Of a stretch of 64,000 nucleotides of DNA, positions 43,105 through 53,909 are shown piece after piece. The notes beneath the pieces were generated by a model, which saw nothing but the letters and a program-made list of their open reading frames with translations, was not told the DNA's origin and did no database searches. Position numbers and translations under genes: made by a program. The stretch's first letter is position 1; each line of letters starts with the position of its first letter. The stretch is from contig OY970300.1 of assembly GCA_963716245.1 (NCBI GenBank), forward strand, positions 2,046,001 through 2,110,000. Reading direction: 5' to 3'. The DNA comes from VRUE01 sp963716245 (GTDB lineage Bacteria; Actinomycetota; Thermoleophilia; Solirubrobacterales; 70-9).

Positions 43105-43950
43105 TCAGCGATTCTCGCCTACGCGGGCGCCCAGCGGCTCGAGGCGCCTCCGGCGCCGGTCGAACACCGCGATCTCGGTGACCCCGACGTCAGAGAGGAG
43201 CTCGAGCGCGCGGTCATAGCCGAAGCCGACCTGCTCGGGCAGGTGGGCGTCTGAGGAGAGTGCGAAGACAGTGCCTGCCTCGACGCACAGCTCCGCGAAG
43301 GGCCGCGCCGGGTACAGCTCGCCGACCGGCTTGCGCAGGCCGGCGGTCGAGACCTCGACCGCGATCCCGCTCGCCGCGATCGCCTCGACGGCCGGCTCGT
43401 AGAAGGCGCGGAGGTCGCGCTCGGGCAGCGGCCGGGCGCGGCCCCAGACCTTGACCAGATCGGGATGGGCGAGGACGTCGAAGAGGCCCGAGCCGGCGCA
43501 GTCCGCCAGGGCCGCGAAGTAGCGCCGCCAGACCTCGTCGGGATCCCCTCCCCCCTCCCAGATGTCCCAGCCCTCGTGGTCGACCGCGGCCTCGCCGACG
43601 AAGTGGACCGAGCCGACCACGTAGTCGAAGTCGCGCGCCGCCAGCAGCTCCGCCGTGCGCTCCTCGGCCCCGGGGACGAAGTCGCACTCGACGCCGAGCT
43701 TCAGGCCGGCGCCGCGTGCGAACTCGCAGTAGCCGTCGAGGTCGTCGCGCGCCTGCTCCTCCCAGAACGGGTGGCGCCAGAGGTCGAGCGCCTGCCGGAA
43801 GCGGTAGACGTGCTCGGAGACGCCCAGCTCCTCGATCCCGGCCGCCGCGGCTGCCGCCCGGTAACGCGCGACGTTCTCCGCCGTGAAGTAGCGCTCCGGC
43901 GGCGTGTCCGGCTCGTCCGGCCGCAGGTGCAGGTGGTAGTCGGTCAGCAC
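43105..43950 (-). CDS. PHP-domain histidinol-phosphatase-like protein
   Basis: 281 residues with a PHP metal-phosphatase fold: TDYHLHLRP, GVSEHVYRF, GVECDFVPG, VGSVHFVGE, DVLAHPDLVKVWG and SSDAHLPEQ give the expected set of His/Asp ligands. The HisJ/HisK subgroup removes phosphate from histidinol phosphate. The GTG at 43950 (alternative 43959) is the likely start. It faces a DUF389 gene across a region filled by a 50-bp palindromic repeat. Confidence 0.85.
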   Translation of the reverse strand: MLTDYHLHLRPDEPDTPPERYFTAENVARYRAAAAAAGIEELGVSEHVYRFRQALDLWRHPFWEEQARDDLDGYCEFARGAGLKLGVECDFVPGAEERTAELLAARDFDYVVGSVHFVGEAAVDHEGWDIWEGGGDPDEVWRRYFAALADCAGSGLFDVLAHPDLVKVWGRARPLPERDLRAFYEPAVEAIAASGIAVEVSTAGLRKPVGELYPARPFAELCVEAGTVFALSSDAHLPEQVGFGYDRALELLSDVGVTEIAVFDRRRRRLEPLGARVGENR

Positions 43951-43972
43951 GGACCGCACGTTACGGCTCGTG

Positions 43973-44022
43973 GACGTGCCGCGACTTGACCACCCATATG
44001 GTGGGTCAAGTAGCGGCACGTC
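43973..44022. repeat. 50-bp palindromic repeat, copy 1
   Basis: Begins GACGTGCCGCGACTTGACCA and ends GTCAAGTAGCGGCACGTC, with a centre around CCATATGG. It is the reverse complement of copy 2 (57012-57061) apart from two bases and closely matches copy 3 (60986-61035). It lies between two divergent gene starts (43950 and 44037), so it is not simply a terminator. Confidence 0.8.
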
Positions 44023-44036
44023 GGTAGGGTCGATCC

Positions 44037-45005
44037 ATGGTCCACCTCCGGATCGTCGTTCCGGCCGATCGCTCGCGCCAGGTCCTCGACCTGCTCGGGG
44101 CGACGCCGTCCACCTGCAACCTCGTCTTCCTCGGCGGGGCGGCGCGGAAGCCGGCCGGCGACGTGGTCCTCTGCGACGTCGCGCGCGAGGACGCCAGCGT
44201 CGTGATCGAGGACCTCAAAGAGCTGGAGATCCCGCGCGACGGGTCGATCGCCTTGGAGCAGATCGACTCACAGCTCTCCGACGCGGCCGACCGCGCCGAG
44301 CGGGCAGCGCCAGGCGCTCCGTCCGACGCCGTGATCTGGGAGGAGGTCGAGGCGCGCACCTCGGAGAGCATTGAGCTGAGCGGCAACTTCCTGCTCTTCA
44401 TGGTGCTCGCGTCGCTCCTTGCCTCGGTCGGCATCTACACCGGCTCGGCGATCCTGATCATCGGGGCGATGGTGGTAGGGCCGGAGTTCGGCCCGCTGGC
44501 CGGCTTCTGCGTGGCTGCCGTCGAGCGGCGGCGGGACGTCGCCCTGCGCTCGCTCGCCGCGCTCGCAGTCGGCTTTCCGGTCGGCATCACGGCCGCCTTC
44601 CTCTTCACCCTCGCCTGCGAGGCGACCGGCCTGATCGCGAGCGACTTCAGCAGCGGGGAGCGCCCCCTGACGCAGTTCATCTCCGACCCGACGACCTTCT
44701 CCTTCATCGTCGCGGTCTTCGCCGGGATAGCGGGGGTTCTCTCCCTGACCTCAGCCAAGTCCGGAGCGCTCGTCGGCGTGCTGATCTCGGTCACGACGAT
44801 CCTGGCGGCGGCCAACATCGGCATCGCCGCGGCCCTCGGCGACTGGTCGGAATGGCGCGGAGCGATGGCCCAGCTGATCGTCAACGTGACGGCGATCGTC
44901 CTCGCCGGGGTGACGACGCTCTACATCCAGCGCACGCTCTACAACCGACGCCGCCGCAACCACGTCATCGAGCGCGATCGGCCAGCAGCAGCTCGGCGAC
45001 CCTGA
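44037..45005 (+). CDS. DUF389 membrane protein
   Basis: 322 residues. A cytoplasmic N-terminal part (VHLRIVVPADRSRQVLDLLG, a ferredoxin-like DUF389 domain) precedes about five to six membrane helices (GNFLLFMVLASLLASVGIYT, MVVGPEFGPLAGFCVAAVER and onward). The conserved family motif 'ILIIGAMVVGPEFGP' is present. The family may form channels or transporters, but the substrate is unknown. Its 3' end overlaps the ispD region in the opposite orientation by about 40 bp. Confidence 0.85.
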   Translation: MVHLRIVVPADRSRQVLDLLGATPSTCNLVFLGGAARKPAGDVVLCDVAREDASVVIEDLKELEIPRDGSIALEQIDSQLSDAADRAERAAPGAPSDAVIWEEVEARTSESIELSGNFLLFMVLASLLASVGIYTGSAILIIGAMVVGPEFGPLAGFCVAAVERRRDVALRSLAALAVGFPVGITAAFLFTLACEATGLIASDFSSGERPLTQFISDPTTFSFIVAVFAGIAGVLSLTSAKSGALVGVLISVTTILAAANIGIAAALGDWSEWRGAMAQLIVNVTAIVLAGVTTLYIQRTLYNRRRRNHVIERDRPAAARRP

Positions 45006-45704
45006 GGTCGAGCGGCGTCGTCACCTTGAGGTTCTCCGGGGAGGCCGGGTGGATCAGCACTCGTCCGCCGCCAGCCTCGACCAGCATCGCCTCGTCGGTC
45101 GGCGACGGGGCGTCATCCGGGTAGGCCTCCAGGGCGCGGCGCAGCGCGTCCGTGCGAAACACCTGCGGCGTCTGCGCCGCCCAAAGGGCCTCGCGATCGA
45201 CAGTTTCGACGACTTCTGACCAGTTGATGACCCTATAGGCATCAGAACCTGACAGAAGTTCCGGGTGCGGCCCGGGGCGGGCGGCGCGGAGGACGACGGA
45301 CCCGCCCGCTTGACGGTATTGGCGACCGGGGTTGCGGCGATCGCGCCGTCGGCCTCGGGGTTGGCGGCCAGGGTTGCGACGACCCCCTCGATTAGCTCTG
45401 CCGTGACCAGCGGGCGTGCCGCGTCGTGGATCGCGACGAGCTCGGTCCCGACCGCTTCCAGGGCGTTGGCGACCGAATGCGAGCGGGTCGCACCGCCCTC
45501 GACCACGCGCACGTCGTCGCCGCCGAGGTCGGGGGCGTGGCCGGGCGGGCAGGCGACGACGATCGAGCGCACGCCCGTCACGGCGCGGAAGGCCTCGATC
45601 GACCACTCGACCAATGGCCGGCCGGCCACCGGCACGAACGCCTTCGGACCGCCGGCCCCGAGCCTCTCCCCGGAACCGGCAGCCGCGACGACGGCGGTGA
45701 CGCT
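44965..45704 (-). pseudogene. ispD: 2-C-methyl-D-erythritol 4-phosphate cytidylyltransferase, disrupted
   Basis: The N-terminal nucleotide motif (VTAVVAAAGSGERLGAG, followed by KAFVPVAGRPLVEW) and the C-terminal half (VVETVDREALWAAQTPQVFR, DEAMLVEAGGGRVLIHPASP) are clear IspD. They lie in two different frames. Around 45212-45300 there are about 70 extra bases, including a 48-bp palindrome, after ANTVKRAG. The N-terminal part also has no in-frame ATG/GTG/TTG before the GTG at 45635, which would skip the active-site loop; the frame runs in from the carD stop. Either ispD is a pseudogene, the insertion is removed or bypassed, or the sequence is wrong here. Confidence 0.75.
45212..45259. repeat. 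48-bp imperfect palindrome inserted in ispD
   Basis: ACTTCTG ... CAGAAGT ends with CCTATAGG exactly at the centre (45232-45239); the halves agree partly. The block is more AT-rich than the surrounding gene and coincides with the extra bases that break ispD. It looks like a small mobile palindrome. Confidence 0.55.
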
Positions 45705-46266
45705 AAGCGGCGGCGGTGGCGGCGAAGCGCTCCTCCAGCAGCCCGTCCAGGTACTCCTCGGCGCCCTCCTCGTCCTTGTCGAGCGCGTACATGAACTCCG
45801 ACGCGAGGATCTTCTTGGCGCGCGTGTACATCTGCTTCTCGCCGGTCGAGAGGCCCTTTTCCATCTCGCGGATCGCGAGGTTGCGGACCACCTCGGCGAG
45901 CTCGAACACGTCGCCGGTCTTGATCTTCTCGCGGTTGTACTTGAAGCGCCGGTTCCAGTTCTTCGGCATCTCCGACACGTCGTCGGTGAGGACGTCTGTG
46001 ACCTTCTTGATTTCCTCCTCGTCGATCACCCGACGCAGCCCGGCCTTGCCCGCGTTTTCGCATGGAACCATCACCGTGAGCTCGTTGTGGAGGATTTTGA
46101 TGGTGAGGTATTCGCGTTCCTCGCCCATCAGCTCCCGCGTTTCTTTCTTCATCACGAGACCGGCCCCGTGGTGCGGATAGACGACCTTGTCGCCCTCCTC
46201 GAAATCGCAGACGTACTCGACGTCCTCCTCGGTGCCTACCTCGATTGCCTCCTCTAGCTGCGGAAT
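45703..46266 (-). CDS. carD: CarD-family transcription regulator, probable ATT start
   Basis: 187 residues. The RNA-polymerase-binding Tudor-like region begins VCDFEEGDKVVYPHHGAGLV and ends near YLTIKI; the C-terminal helical DNA-binding part follows (RFKYNREKIKTGDVFELAEV). CarD stabilises open complexes at housekeeping promoters and is usually essential. No ATG, GTG or TTG lies in frame before this conserved start. The ATG at 46305 is in another frame. The best start is ATT at 46266, with AAAGGAG 7 nt upstream. It lies 42 bp behind disA. Confidence 0.85.
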   Translation of the reverse strand: MPQLEEAIEVGTEEDVEYVCDFEEGDKVVYPHHGAGLVMKKETRELMGEEREYLTIKILHNELTVMVPCENAGKAGLRRVIDEEEIKKVTDVLTDDVSEMPKNWNRRFKYNREKIKTGDVFELAEVVRNLAIREMEKGLSTGEKQMYTRAKKILASEFMYALDKDEEGAEEYLDGLLEERFAATAAA

Positions 46267-46308
46267 CGCTCTGCTCCTTTCGTTCGCGACGGCGGCATCG
46301 CCGTCTGA

Positions 46309-47427
46309 TCAGCTCTGCAGGTACCGGTCGACCAGGTCGACCTCTTGGAGTCTCCGCAGCCCCTCGCGGATGTCCTTGGCCCTCGTCGGACCGACCCCGT
46401 CGACGGCCTCGAGGTCGTCGTCGGAGGCCGCCAATACCTGCTCCAGGCCGCCCAGCTCGTGGATGATCTTCTGGACGACAAGCTTTGGAATGCGGGGGAT
46501 GCGCCCCATCACGCGGTAGCCGCGCGGGGCGACCGGAAAGTCGAGGGTGTTGAGCTTGCGGTCGTAGCCGAGCAGCTCGGCGAGACGGCCGAAGTCGAGC
46601 ACCTCCTCGTGGGGGAGCCGGGAGAGCGACTGCAGGACCGTGGCGAGGTTCTGCTCGGAGTCCTCCACCGAGTAGTCGCGGATCAGCGCCGATTTTTCGG
46701 CGGCGACGCCGACCATCGTCTCCTCCAGCTGCATCTCGATCAGCCGGCCCTCGGTGCCGAGCTCGACGATGTAGCGCTCGACCTCGACCGCCATCCTGGT
46801 CACCAGCTCGGCCCGCTGCAGGACGGTCAGCGCGTCGTAGAGGACGCCGCCGCCCTCGAACTCGAGCACGGTGAGGCGGCTGGAGACGCCTTCGAGCCGC
46901 TCGCGGTACTTCTCCAGGGTCGCGAGGCCCTGGTTGGCCTTGGCGAGCACGGCCGGGATCTCCTGCAGGATGTACTTCGCCCCCTCGACGTAGAGGGAGA
47001 CGACGTCGCGCCGCTGCGAGATCGCGATCACCAGCGCGTCGGTCTGTTTGGAGACGCGCTCGGCGGTGCGGTGGCGGGTGCCGGTCTCGGCGGAGAGGAT
47101 CGTCGGGTCCGGCATCAGCTGGACGTTCGCCCAGGCGATCTTGGTCGCCTCGGGGTTGAGCACGATCGCGCCGTCCATCTTCGCCACCTGGTAGAGCATC
47201 GCCGGCGTGTAGTCGATGTCGAGGTTGATCCCCCCGGAGAGAAGGTGGGAGATGTCGCCCGGGTCGCCGACCACGATCAGGCCGCCGGTCCGTGCGTGGA
47301 CGATGTTGTCGATGCCCTCGCGCAGCGCGCCGCCAGGCGCGACCACGTCGAGAGCCCTCAGCAGCCGGGGGTCCTGACGTTCCGCAAGCTCGTGAAGCTC
47401 ATCCCCGGGCAGCGACGACATCGCCAC
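46309..47427 (-). CDS. disA: DNA integrity scanning diadenylate cyclase
   Basis: 372 residues. The DAC domain (1-~150) shows the DGA (KMDGAIVLNP) and RHR (GTRHRTAERVS) motifs, so it should make cyclic di-AMP from ATP. A linker and a C-terminal helix-hairpin-helix DNA-branch-binding domain (GVGPTRAKDIREGLRRL) complete the octameric DisA form. Start GTG at 47427 or ATG at 47421 cannot be separated. It precedes carD, as often in actinobacteria. No c-di-AMP-binding partner gene is adjacent. Confidence 0.92.
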   Translation of the reverse strand: MAMSSLPGDELHELAERQDPRLLRALDVVAPGGALREGIDNIVHARTGGLIVVGDPGDISHLLSGGINLDIDYTPAMLYQVAKMDGAIVLNPEATKIAWANVQLMPDPTILSAETGTRHRTAERVSKQTDALVIAISQRRDVVSLYVEGAKYILQEIPAVLAKANQGLATLEKYRERLEGVSSRLTVLEFEGGGVLYDALTVLQRAELVTRMAVEVERYIVELGTEGRLIEMQLEETMVGVAAEKSALIRDYSVEDSEQNLATVLQSLSRLPHEEVLDFGRLAELLGYDRKLNTLDFPVAPRGYRVMGRIPRIPKLVVQKIIHELGGLEQVLAASDDDLEAVDGVGPTRAKDIREGLRRLQEVDLVDRYLQS

Positions 47428-47577
47428 CTAGGATGCCAAATTCCGCTCTAGAATGCGGTCTGCCGATCTCCTAGTGGACAGGTCGGAATGGACGCTGTCA
47501 AGCGGACTGGTCACGGAAACCGCCGCCGACGGGCCGATTTCCGTCAAATGGAGACCTGTTTCAGGCCCATCGGCGTC

Positions 47578-48708
47578 CTACGCGGGCACGAGATCGCGAT
47601 TCGGGTCGATCCCCCAGCGCTCCCCCACAGCTGCCAGCTCGTCATCGAGGCTCCAGCGATCGGGGCGCTCCTCGCCTTCGTGCTGCGGGTTCGCCCCCTT
47701 CAGCGCCATCGAGCCGCTGTTGTCGCCGACCGCGCGGATCGCCGCCATGTCCTCGGCCGAGAGCCGCTGCTCGGTCGGCAGCGCCGCCAACTCGGCACGC
47801 TTCTGCTCGATCGGGCGTGCCCGGGGACCGGCCTCCTGGATCAGGGTCGGGACGACGCACTCGACCGCCGGGTGCGCCAGGTTCCACTGGCAGGCGAGCT
47901 GGATCGTCGTCAGGCCCGTCCGCTCGGCGATCGGCTCGATCCGCGCCAGCTTCTCCAGCCCAGCCTCGATCCAGCCCTGCGGCCGGAAGGCGCGGTGGTC
48001 GCCCTTCGCCAGCTCCATGCCAGGAGTCAGGTCGCCCCAGAACAGTCCGCCGTAGTCGACCACCCGGGTGATCACCCTGACGCCGTGCTGCGAGGCCGCC
48101 TCCAAGCAGAGCTCACCCGGCCAGGGCTCGAACGGGTTGAGGATGACCATCGCCCAGTCGATCCGATCGCCGAAGCGCTCGACGCAGGCGATCAGGTCGA
48201 GCGTGAAGCCGTTCGCCGGACCGGGCGCCACGCCGATCCGGCCAGTCAGCCCGGCCTCGCGCAGGGCCGCCATCCCGTCCCAGACCGCCTCGCTCGAGTA
48301 GCCGATCCGGTCGGGGTTGTGGAGCAGGAGCAGGTCGAAGCGGTCGACCCCGATCCGCTCCAGGCTGCGCTCGGTGGCCATCCGCAGGTAGTCCGCATAC
48401 CCGTCGGGACCCCGCAGCCGCGGATCCGTGAACCGCGGAAACCCCCGGGGCCCATCCCGCTCCCCCTCGTAGAAGTCATGCCCAACCGCGCCGACGAGGC
48501 AGTAGTCGTCGCGAGGTACGCCAGCCAAGGCCCGGCCAAGCACCGTGTCGGCCTCACCCTGGCCGTACGTGTCGGCCGTGAGAATCGTGTCGATCCCCTC
48601 TCCCGGGCGCAGGAGCCCTTCAAGCCGCTCCTCGGAGACGGCTTCTCCGAACCGGAGAAACCTTCCGCCGCTCCAGGTTCCTATCGCAGTCTTTCCCGGG
48701 TCAAGCAT
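47578..48708 (-). CDS. Aldo/keto reductase
   Basis: 376-residue TIM-barrel NADPH oxidoreductase: TILTADTYGQGEADTVLGRA (Asp/Tyr/Gly motif), DRFDLLLLHNPDR (the His/substrate loop), IGVAPGPAN, and the nucleotide-binding QLACQWNLAHPAVECVVPT. Substrate unknown; the acidic His residue expected for catalysis is in the HNPDR loop. Single gene between disA and a repeat behind clpC, no cofactor-related neighbours. Confidence 0.85.
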   Translation of the reverse strand: MLDPGKTAIGTWSGGRFLRFGEAVSEERLEGLLRPGEGIDTILTADTYGQGEADTVLGRALAGVPRDDYCLVGAVGHDFYEGERDGPRGFPRFTDPRLRGPDGYADYLRMATERSLERIGVDRFDLLLLHNPDRIGYSSEAVWDGMAALREAGLTGRIGVAPGPANGFTLDLIACVERFGDRIDWAMVILNPFEPWPGELCLEAASQHGVRVITRVVDYGGLFWGDLTPGMELAKGDHRAFRPQGWIEAGLEKLARIEPIAERTGLTTIQLACQWNLAHPAVECVVPTLIQEAGPRARPIEQKRAELAALPTEQRLSAEDMAAIRAVGDNSGSMALKGANPQHEGEERPDRWSLDDELAAVGERWGIDPNRDLVPA

Positions 48709-48726
48709 GCGCCGCTAACCGTACCG

Positions 48727-48848
48727 GCAGCTCGCGCGGGTGGCGGGGGGAGGGGTCCTCGCCCGCAGCTTGCGAGGACGAGGACCCCTCCCCCGCGACA
48801 GGACCCGCGCGCCATGGGGGAGGGCCGCCGCGACAGGACCCGCGCGCC
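48727..48848 (-). repeat. Structured repeat element behind clpC, copy 1 with duplicated tail
   Basis: On the minus strand, starting 8 nt past the clpC stop: GGCGCGCGGGT-CCTGT, then a long stem, GCTGCGGGC in the apical part, and closing with ACCCGCGCGAGCTGCC. The first 20 nt (GGCGCGCGGGTCCTGTCGCG) occur twice, 35 bp apart. Same element as 58327-58416 and 63265-63353; see the findings. Confidence 0.7.
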
Positions 48849-48855
48849 GGAGCGC

Positions 48856-51438
<2,583 letters not shown>

Positions 51439-51581
51439 AAGGGCTTCCTCTTCCTCAACCTCTCATCGGTCAAAACGCAGTTGGTGGCCGGAAGTACCGC
51501 GGACGCCCGTCGAATGCCGGGAGGCGCCCATGTGTCCTGAGAGGATACCGAGCCTGCCCGCCCGGCCTTGGGACCCGTATT

Positions 51582-51617
51582 GCCGCTCATAGCGGCTTTC
51601 TGGCCGATATTTCGGCC
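51582..51617. terminator. Tandem hairpins between lysS and clpC
   Basis: Two perfect inverted repeats: GCCGCT-CAT-AGCGGC (51582-51596) and GGCCGA-TATT-TCGGCC (51602-51617). They sit in the 252-bp gap behind lysS and before clpC, so they may terminate lysS transcription or regulate clpC. Nothing else was recognised in this gap apart from the leader of clpC. Confidence 0.5.
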
Positions 51618-51690
51618 TCGATGGCCTTGTTTGACGATTATCCGGTTCCGGGACGGCGAGTCGGGGGCGCGGAACGCATCGCTTGGGCGC

Positions 51691-53163
51691 TCAGGCCCGC
51701 ATCGCCGGGAAGAGCACGACTTCGCGCAGGCTGGCCGCCCCACCGAGGATCATCGCCAGCCGGTCGACCCCCAGGCCGACGCCGCCGGTCGGGGGCATGC
51801 CGTGCTCCAGCGCCTCGACGAACAGCTCGTCGTAGGGCTGGGCCTCCTCGTCGCCCCGCGCCAGCTCGGTGGCCTGCTGCTCGAAGCGGCGGCGCTGCTC
51901 GTCGGGATCGTTCAGCTCGCTGAACGAGTTGGCGATCTCCATGCCGCCGACGAAGGCCTCCCAGCGCTCGACCAGGCCCTCCTCGGAGCGGTGCGCCTTG
52001 GCGAAGGGCGAGAGCTCGACCGGGTAGTCGAGCAGGAACGTGGGCTGGACCAGCTCCGGCTCGACCGACCTGGAGACGAGCCCGTCGACCAGCTTCCCCC
52101 AGCCCTCGGCCGGGTCCGGCTCGGTGCCCATCGCCCCGGCCAGGGCCTCGCGGGTCGGGTGCTCGGCGACGTCGATCCCGGTGGCGTCGCGGATCGCCTC
52201 CCGCAGGGTCAGCCGCCGCCACGGCGGCGCCAGGTCGATCTCGACGCCGTCGCGCTCGACCACCGTCGTGCCGAGCACCCGCTCGGCCACCTCGGCGACC
52301 AGCCGCTCGAGGTCCTGTGCCGTCTTCCCGTAGTCGGCATAGGCCTCGTACCACTCGAGCATCGTGAACTCCGGGTTGTGCTTGTGGGAGACGCCCTCGT
52401 TGCGGAAGTCCTTGCCCAGCTCGTAGACGCGGTCGAGGCCGCCGACGACCAGCCGCTTCAGGTAGAGCTCGGTCGCGATCCGCAGGTAGAAGTCGCGGTC
52501 GAGCGCGTTGTGGTGGGTGACGAAGGGACGCGCCAGGGCACCGCCGTAGAGCGGCTGCAGGACCGGCGTCTCGACCTCGACGAAGCCGTGCTCGTCGAGC
52601 CACCGCCGCACCTCTCCGATCGTCCTGGAGCGCAGCGCGAACAGCCGCCGGCTCTCCTCGTTGGCGAGCAGATCGAGCTCGCGCTGCCGGTAGCGCACCT
52701 CGACGTCCTCGAGGCCGTGGAACTTGTCCGGCGGGGGGCGCAGGCTCTTGGCGAGCAGGCGCCAGCGGTCGATCGCCAGCGACAGCTCGCCGCCCCGCCG
52801 CGTCGCCAGCGCCGTGCCCTCGACGCCGACGAAGTCGCCGAGGTCCAGGTCGACGAGGAGCTCGAACGCCTCGGCTCCCAACAGGTCCTCGCGCGCGTGC
52901 AGCTGGATCTGGCCGCTGCCGTCGCGAAGGTCGAGGAAGGCGGCCTTGCCGTGCCCGCGGCGGGCGACGATCCGCCCCGCGACGCGATGCCGCGACTCGG
53001 TCTCCATCCCGGCCGCCAGCCCCTCGTGGGCCGCCCGCACCTCGCCGATCTCCTCGCGGTCCGCGAACTCGTGCGGGAACGGGTCGACCCCCGCCTTGCG
53101 CAGCCGCTCCAACTTCTCGCGCCTATCGCGAAGGACGTCGGAGAGTTCTTTTTCTTCGGTCAC
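51691..53163 (-). CDS. lysS: Lysyl-tRNA synthetase (class II)
   Basis: 490 residues. OB-fold anticodon domain (about 55-150, GRIVARRGHGKAAFLDLRDG) and a class II catalytic core with motif 2 (FRNEGVSHKHNPEFTMLEWY) and motif 3 (GLGVDRLAMILGG). It loads lysine on tRNA-Lys. It is 125 bp downstream of greA, and separated from clpC by hairpins. Confidence 0.95.
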   Translation of the reverse strand: MTEEKELSDVLRDRREKLERLRKAGVDPFPHEFADREEIGEVRAAHEGLAAGMETESRHRVAGRIVARRGHGKAAFLDLRDGSGQIQLHAREDLLGAEAFELLVDLDLGDFVGVEGTALATRRGGELSLAIDRWRLLAKSLRPPPDKFHGLEDVEVRYRQRELDLLANEESRRLFALRSRTIGEVRRWLDEHGFVEVETPVLQPLYGGALARPFVTHHNALDRDFYLRIATELYLKRLVVGGLDRVYELGKDFRNEGVSHKHNPEFTMLEWYEAYADYGKTAQDLERLVAEVAERVLGTTVVERDGVEIDLAPPWRRLTLREAIRDATGIDVAEHPTREALAGAMGTEPDPAEGWGKLVDGLVSRSVEPELVQPTFLLDYPVELSPFAKAHRSEEGLVERWEAFVGGMEIANSFSELNDPDEQRRRFEQQATELARGDEEAQPYDELFVEALEHGMPPTGGVGLGVDRLAMILGGAASLREVVLFPAMRA

Positions 53164-53288
53164 TGTCTGAGGGCGTCAGAAAACAAGCAGGTCGGGGGAA
53201 GCAGGCCGCAGCCACGAGCGAGCGTATTTCAATACGTGAGCGAGTGGCGAGGACCGATGACCCCGAGATGCGCCGCTTTCTGGCGTCC

Positions 53289-53768
53289 TCAGGCCGACTC
53301 GATCTTCGTGATTTTGAACTTCTTCTTCGGCCCGCGCGGCACCTCGACGGTGACCACGTCGTTGCGCTTGTGGCCGATCAGGGCTTTGCCGATCGGCGAC
53401 TCGTTGGAGAGCTTGTGCTCGAGCGGGTTGGCCTCGGTCGAGCCGACGATCTGGAATTTCTGCGACTCGCCGGACTTCTGGTCCTTGACGTGGACGACCG
53501 AGCCGAAGGTCACCTCGTCGGTGCCGACTTCCTTCTCGTCGATCACGGTGGCGCGGCGCAGCCGCTCTTCGAGCTGGGCGATCCGCTGCTCGAGCAGCGC
53601 CTGCTCGTTCTTGGCGTCGTCGTACTCGGCGTTCTCGGAGATGTCGCCGAACTCGCGCGCCTCCTTGATCCGTTCCGCAACCTCGCGCCGTTTCGCGGTC
53701 GAGAGGAACTCGATTTCCTCTTTGAGCTTCTCGAGCCCTTCCGGGGTGATTACGGCCTGCCGAGTCAC
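53289..53768 (-). CDS. greA: Transcription elongation factor GreA
   Basis: 159 residues: coiled-coil N-terminal domain (TPEGLEKLKEEIEFLSTAKR, with the acidic tip in FGDISENAEYDDAK) and FKBP-like C-terminal domain (PIGKALIGHKRNDVVTVEVP). It stimulates transcript cleavage in stalled RNA polymerase. The GTG at 53768 has GAGGA 8-9 nt upstream; the frame stays open further, but that region is the leader with a hairpin and T-run. Confidence 0.92.
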   Translation of the reverse strand: MTRQAVITPEGLEKLKEEIEFLSTAKRREVAERIKEAREFGDISENAEYDDAKNEQALLEQRIAQLEERLRRATVIDEKEVGTDEVTFGSVVHVKDQKSGESQKFQIVGSTEANPLEHKLSNESPIGKALIGHKRNDVVTVEVPRGPKKKFKITKIESA

Positions 53769-53821
53769 TTTCGCTGTCCTCGCTTTGCTTGCTGGGAAAT
53801 GGGAGGTGTGCTCCCAGATCG

Positions 53822-53909
53822 AAAAAACGCCCGGGTGCGAGGGCATCTGCCACACACACCAGGGCCGGAAGGCGCGAGATTATAGCGAGGGCCCGGCGGC
53901 GGCACTCAA
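53822..53909 (-). promoter_or_regulatory. greA promoter and leader hairpin
   Basis: A -10 box TATAAT (53884-53879) lies just after the dus stop, with TTGAGT (53909-53904, spacer 19) inside the dus 3' end. The leader carries GCCC-tcgcaccc-GGGC followed by GTTTTTT (down to 53822), which could terminate or attenuate transcription before greA. Confidence 0.5.

Noticed and set aside
45212..45259. Palindrome in ispD as another copy of the 50-bp family
   Set aside because: Length, ends and centre differ (ACTTCTG ends, CCTATAGG centre), so it is a separate element.
46254..46481. Small frame with ATG at 46305 as a carD leader peptide
   Set aside because: It is mostly inside disA in another frame and has no features of its own; only noted because it is the nearest ATG to carD.
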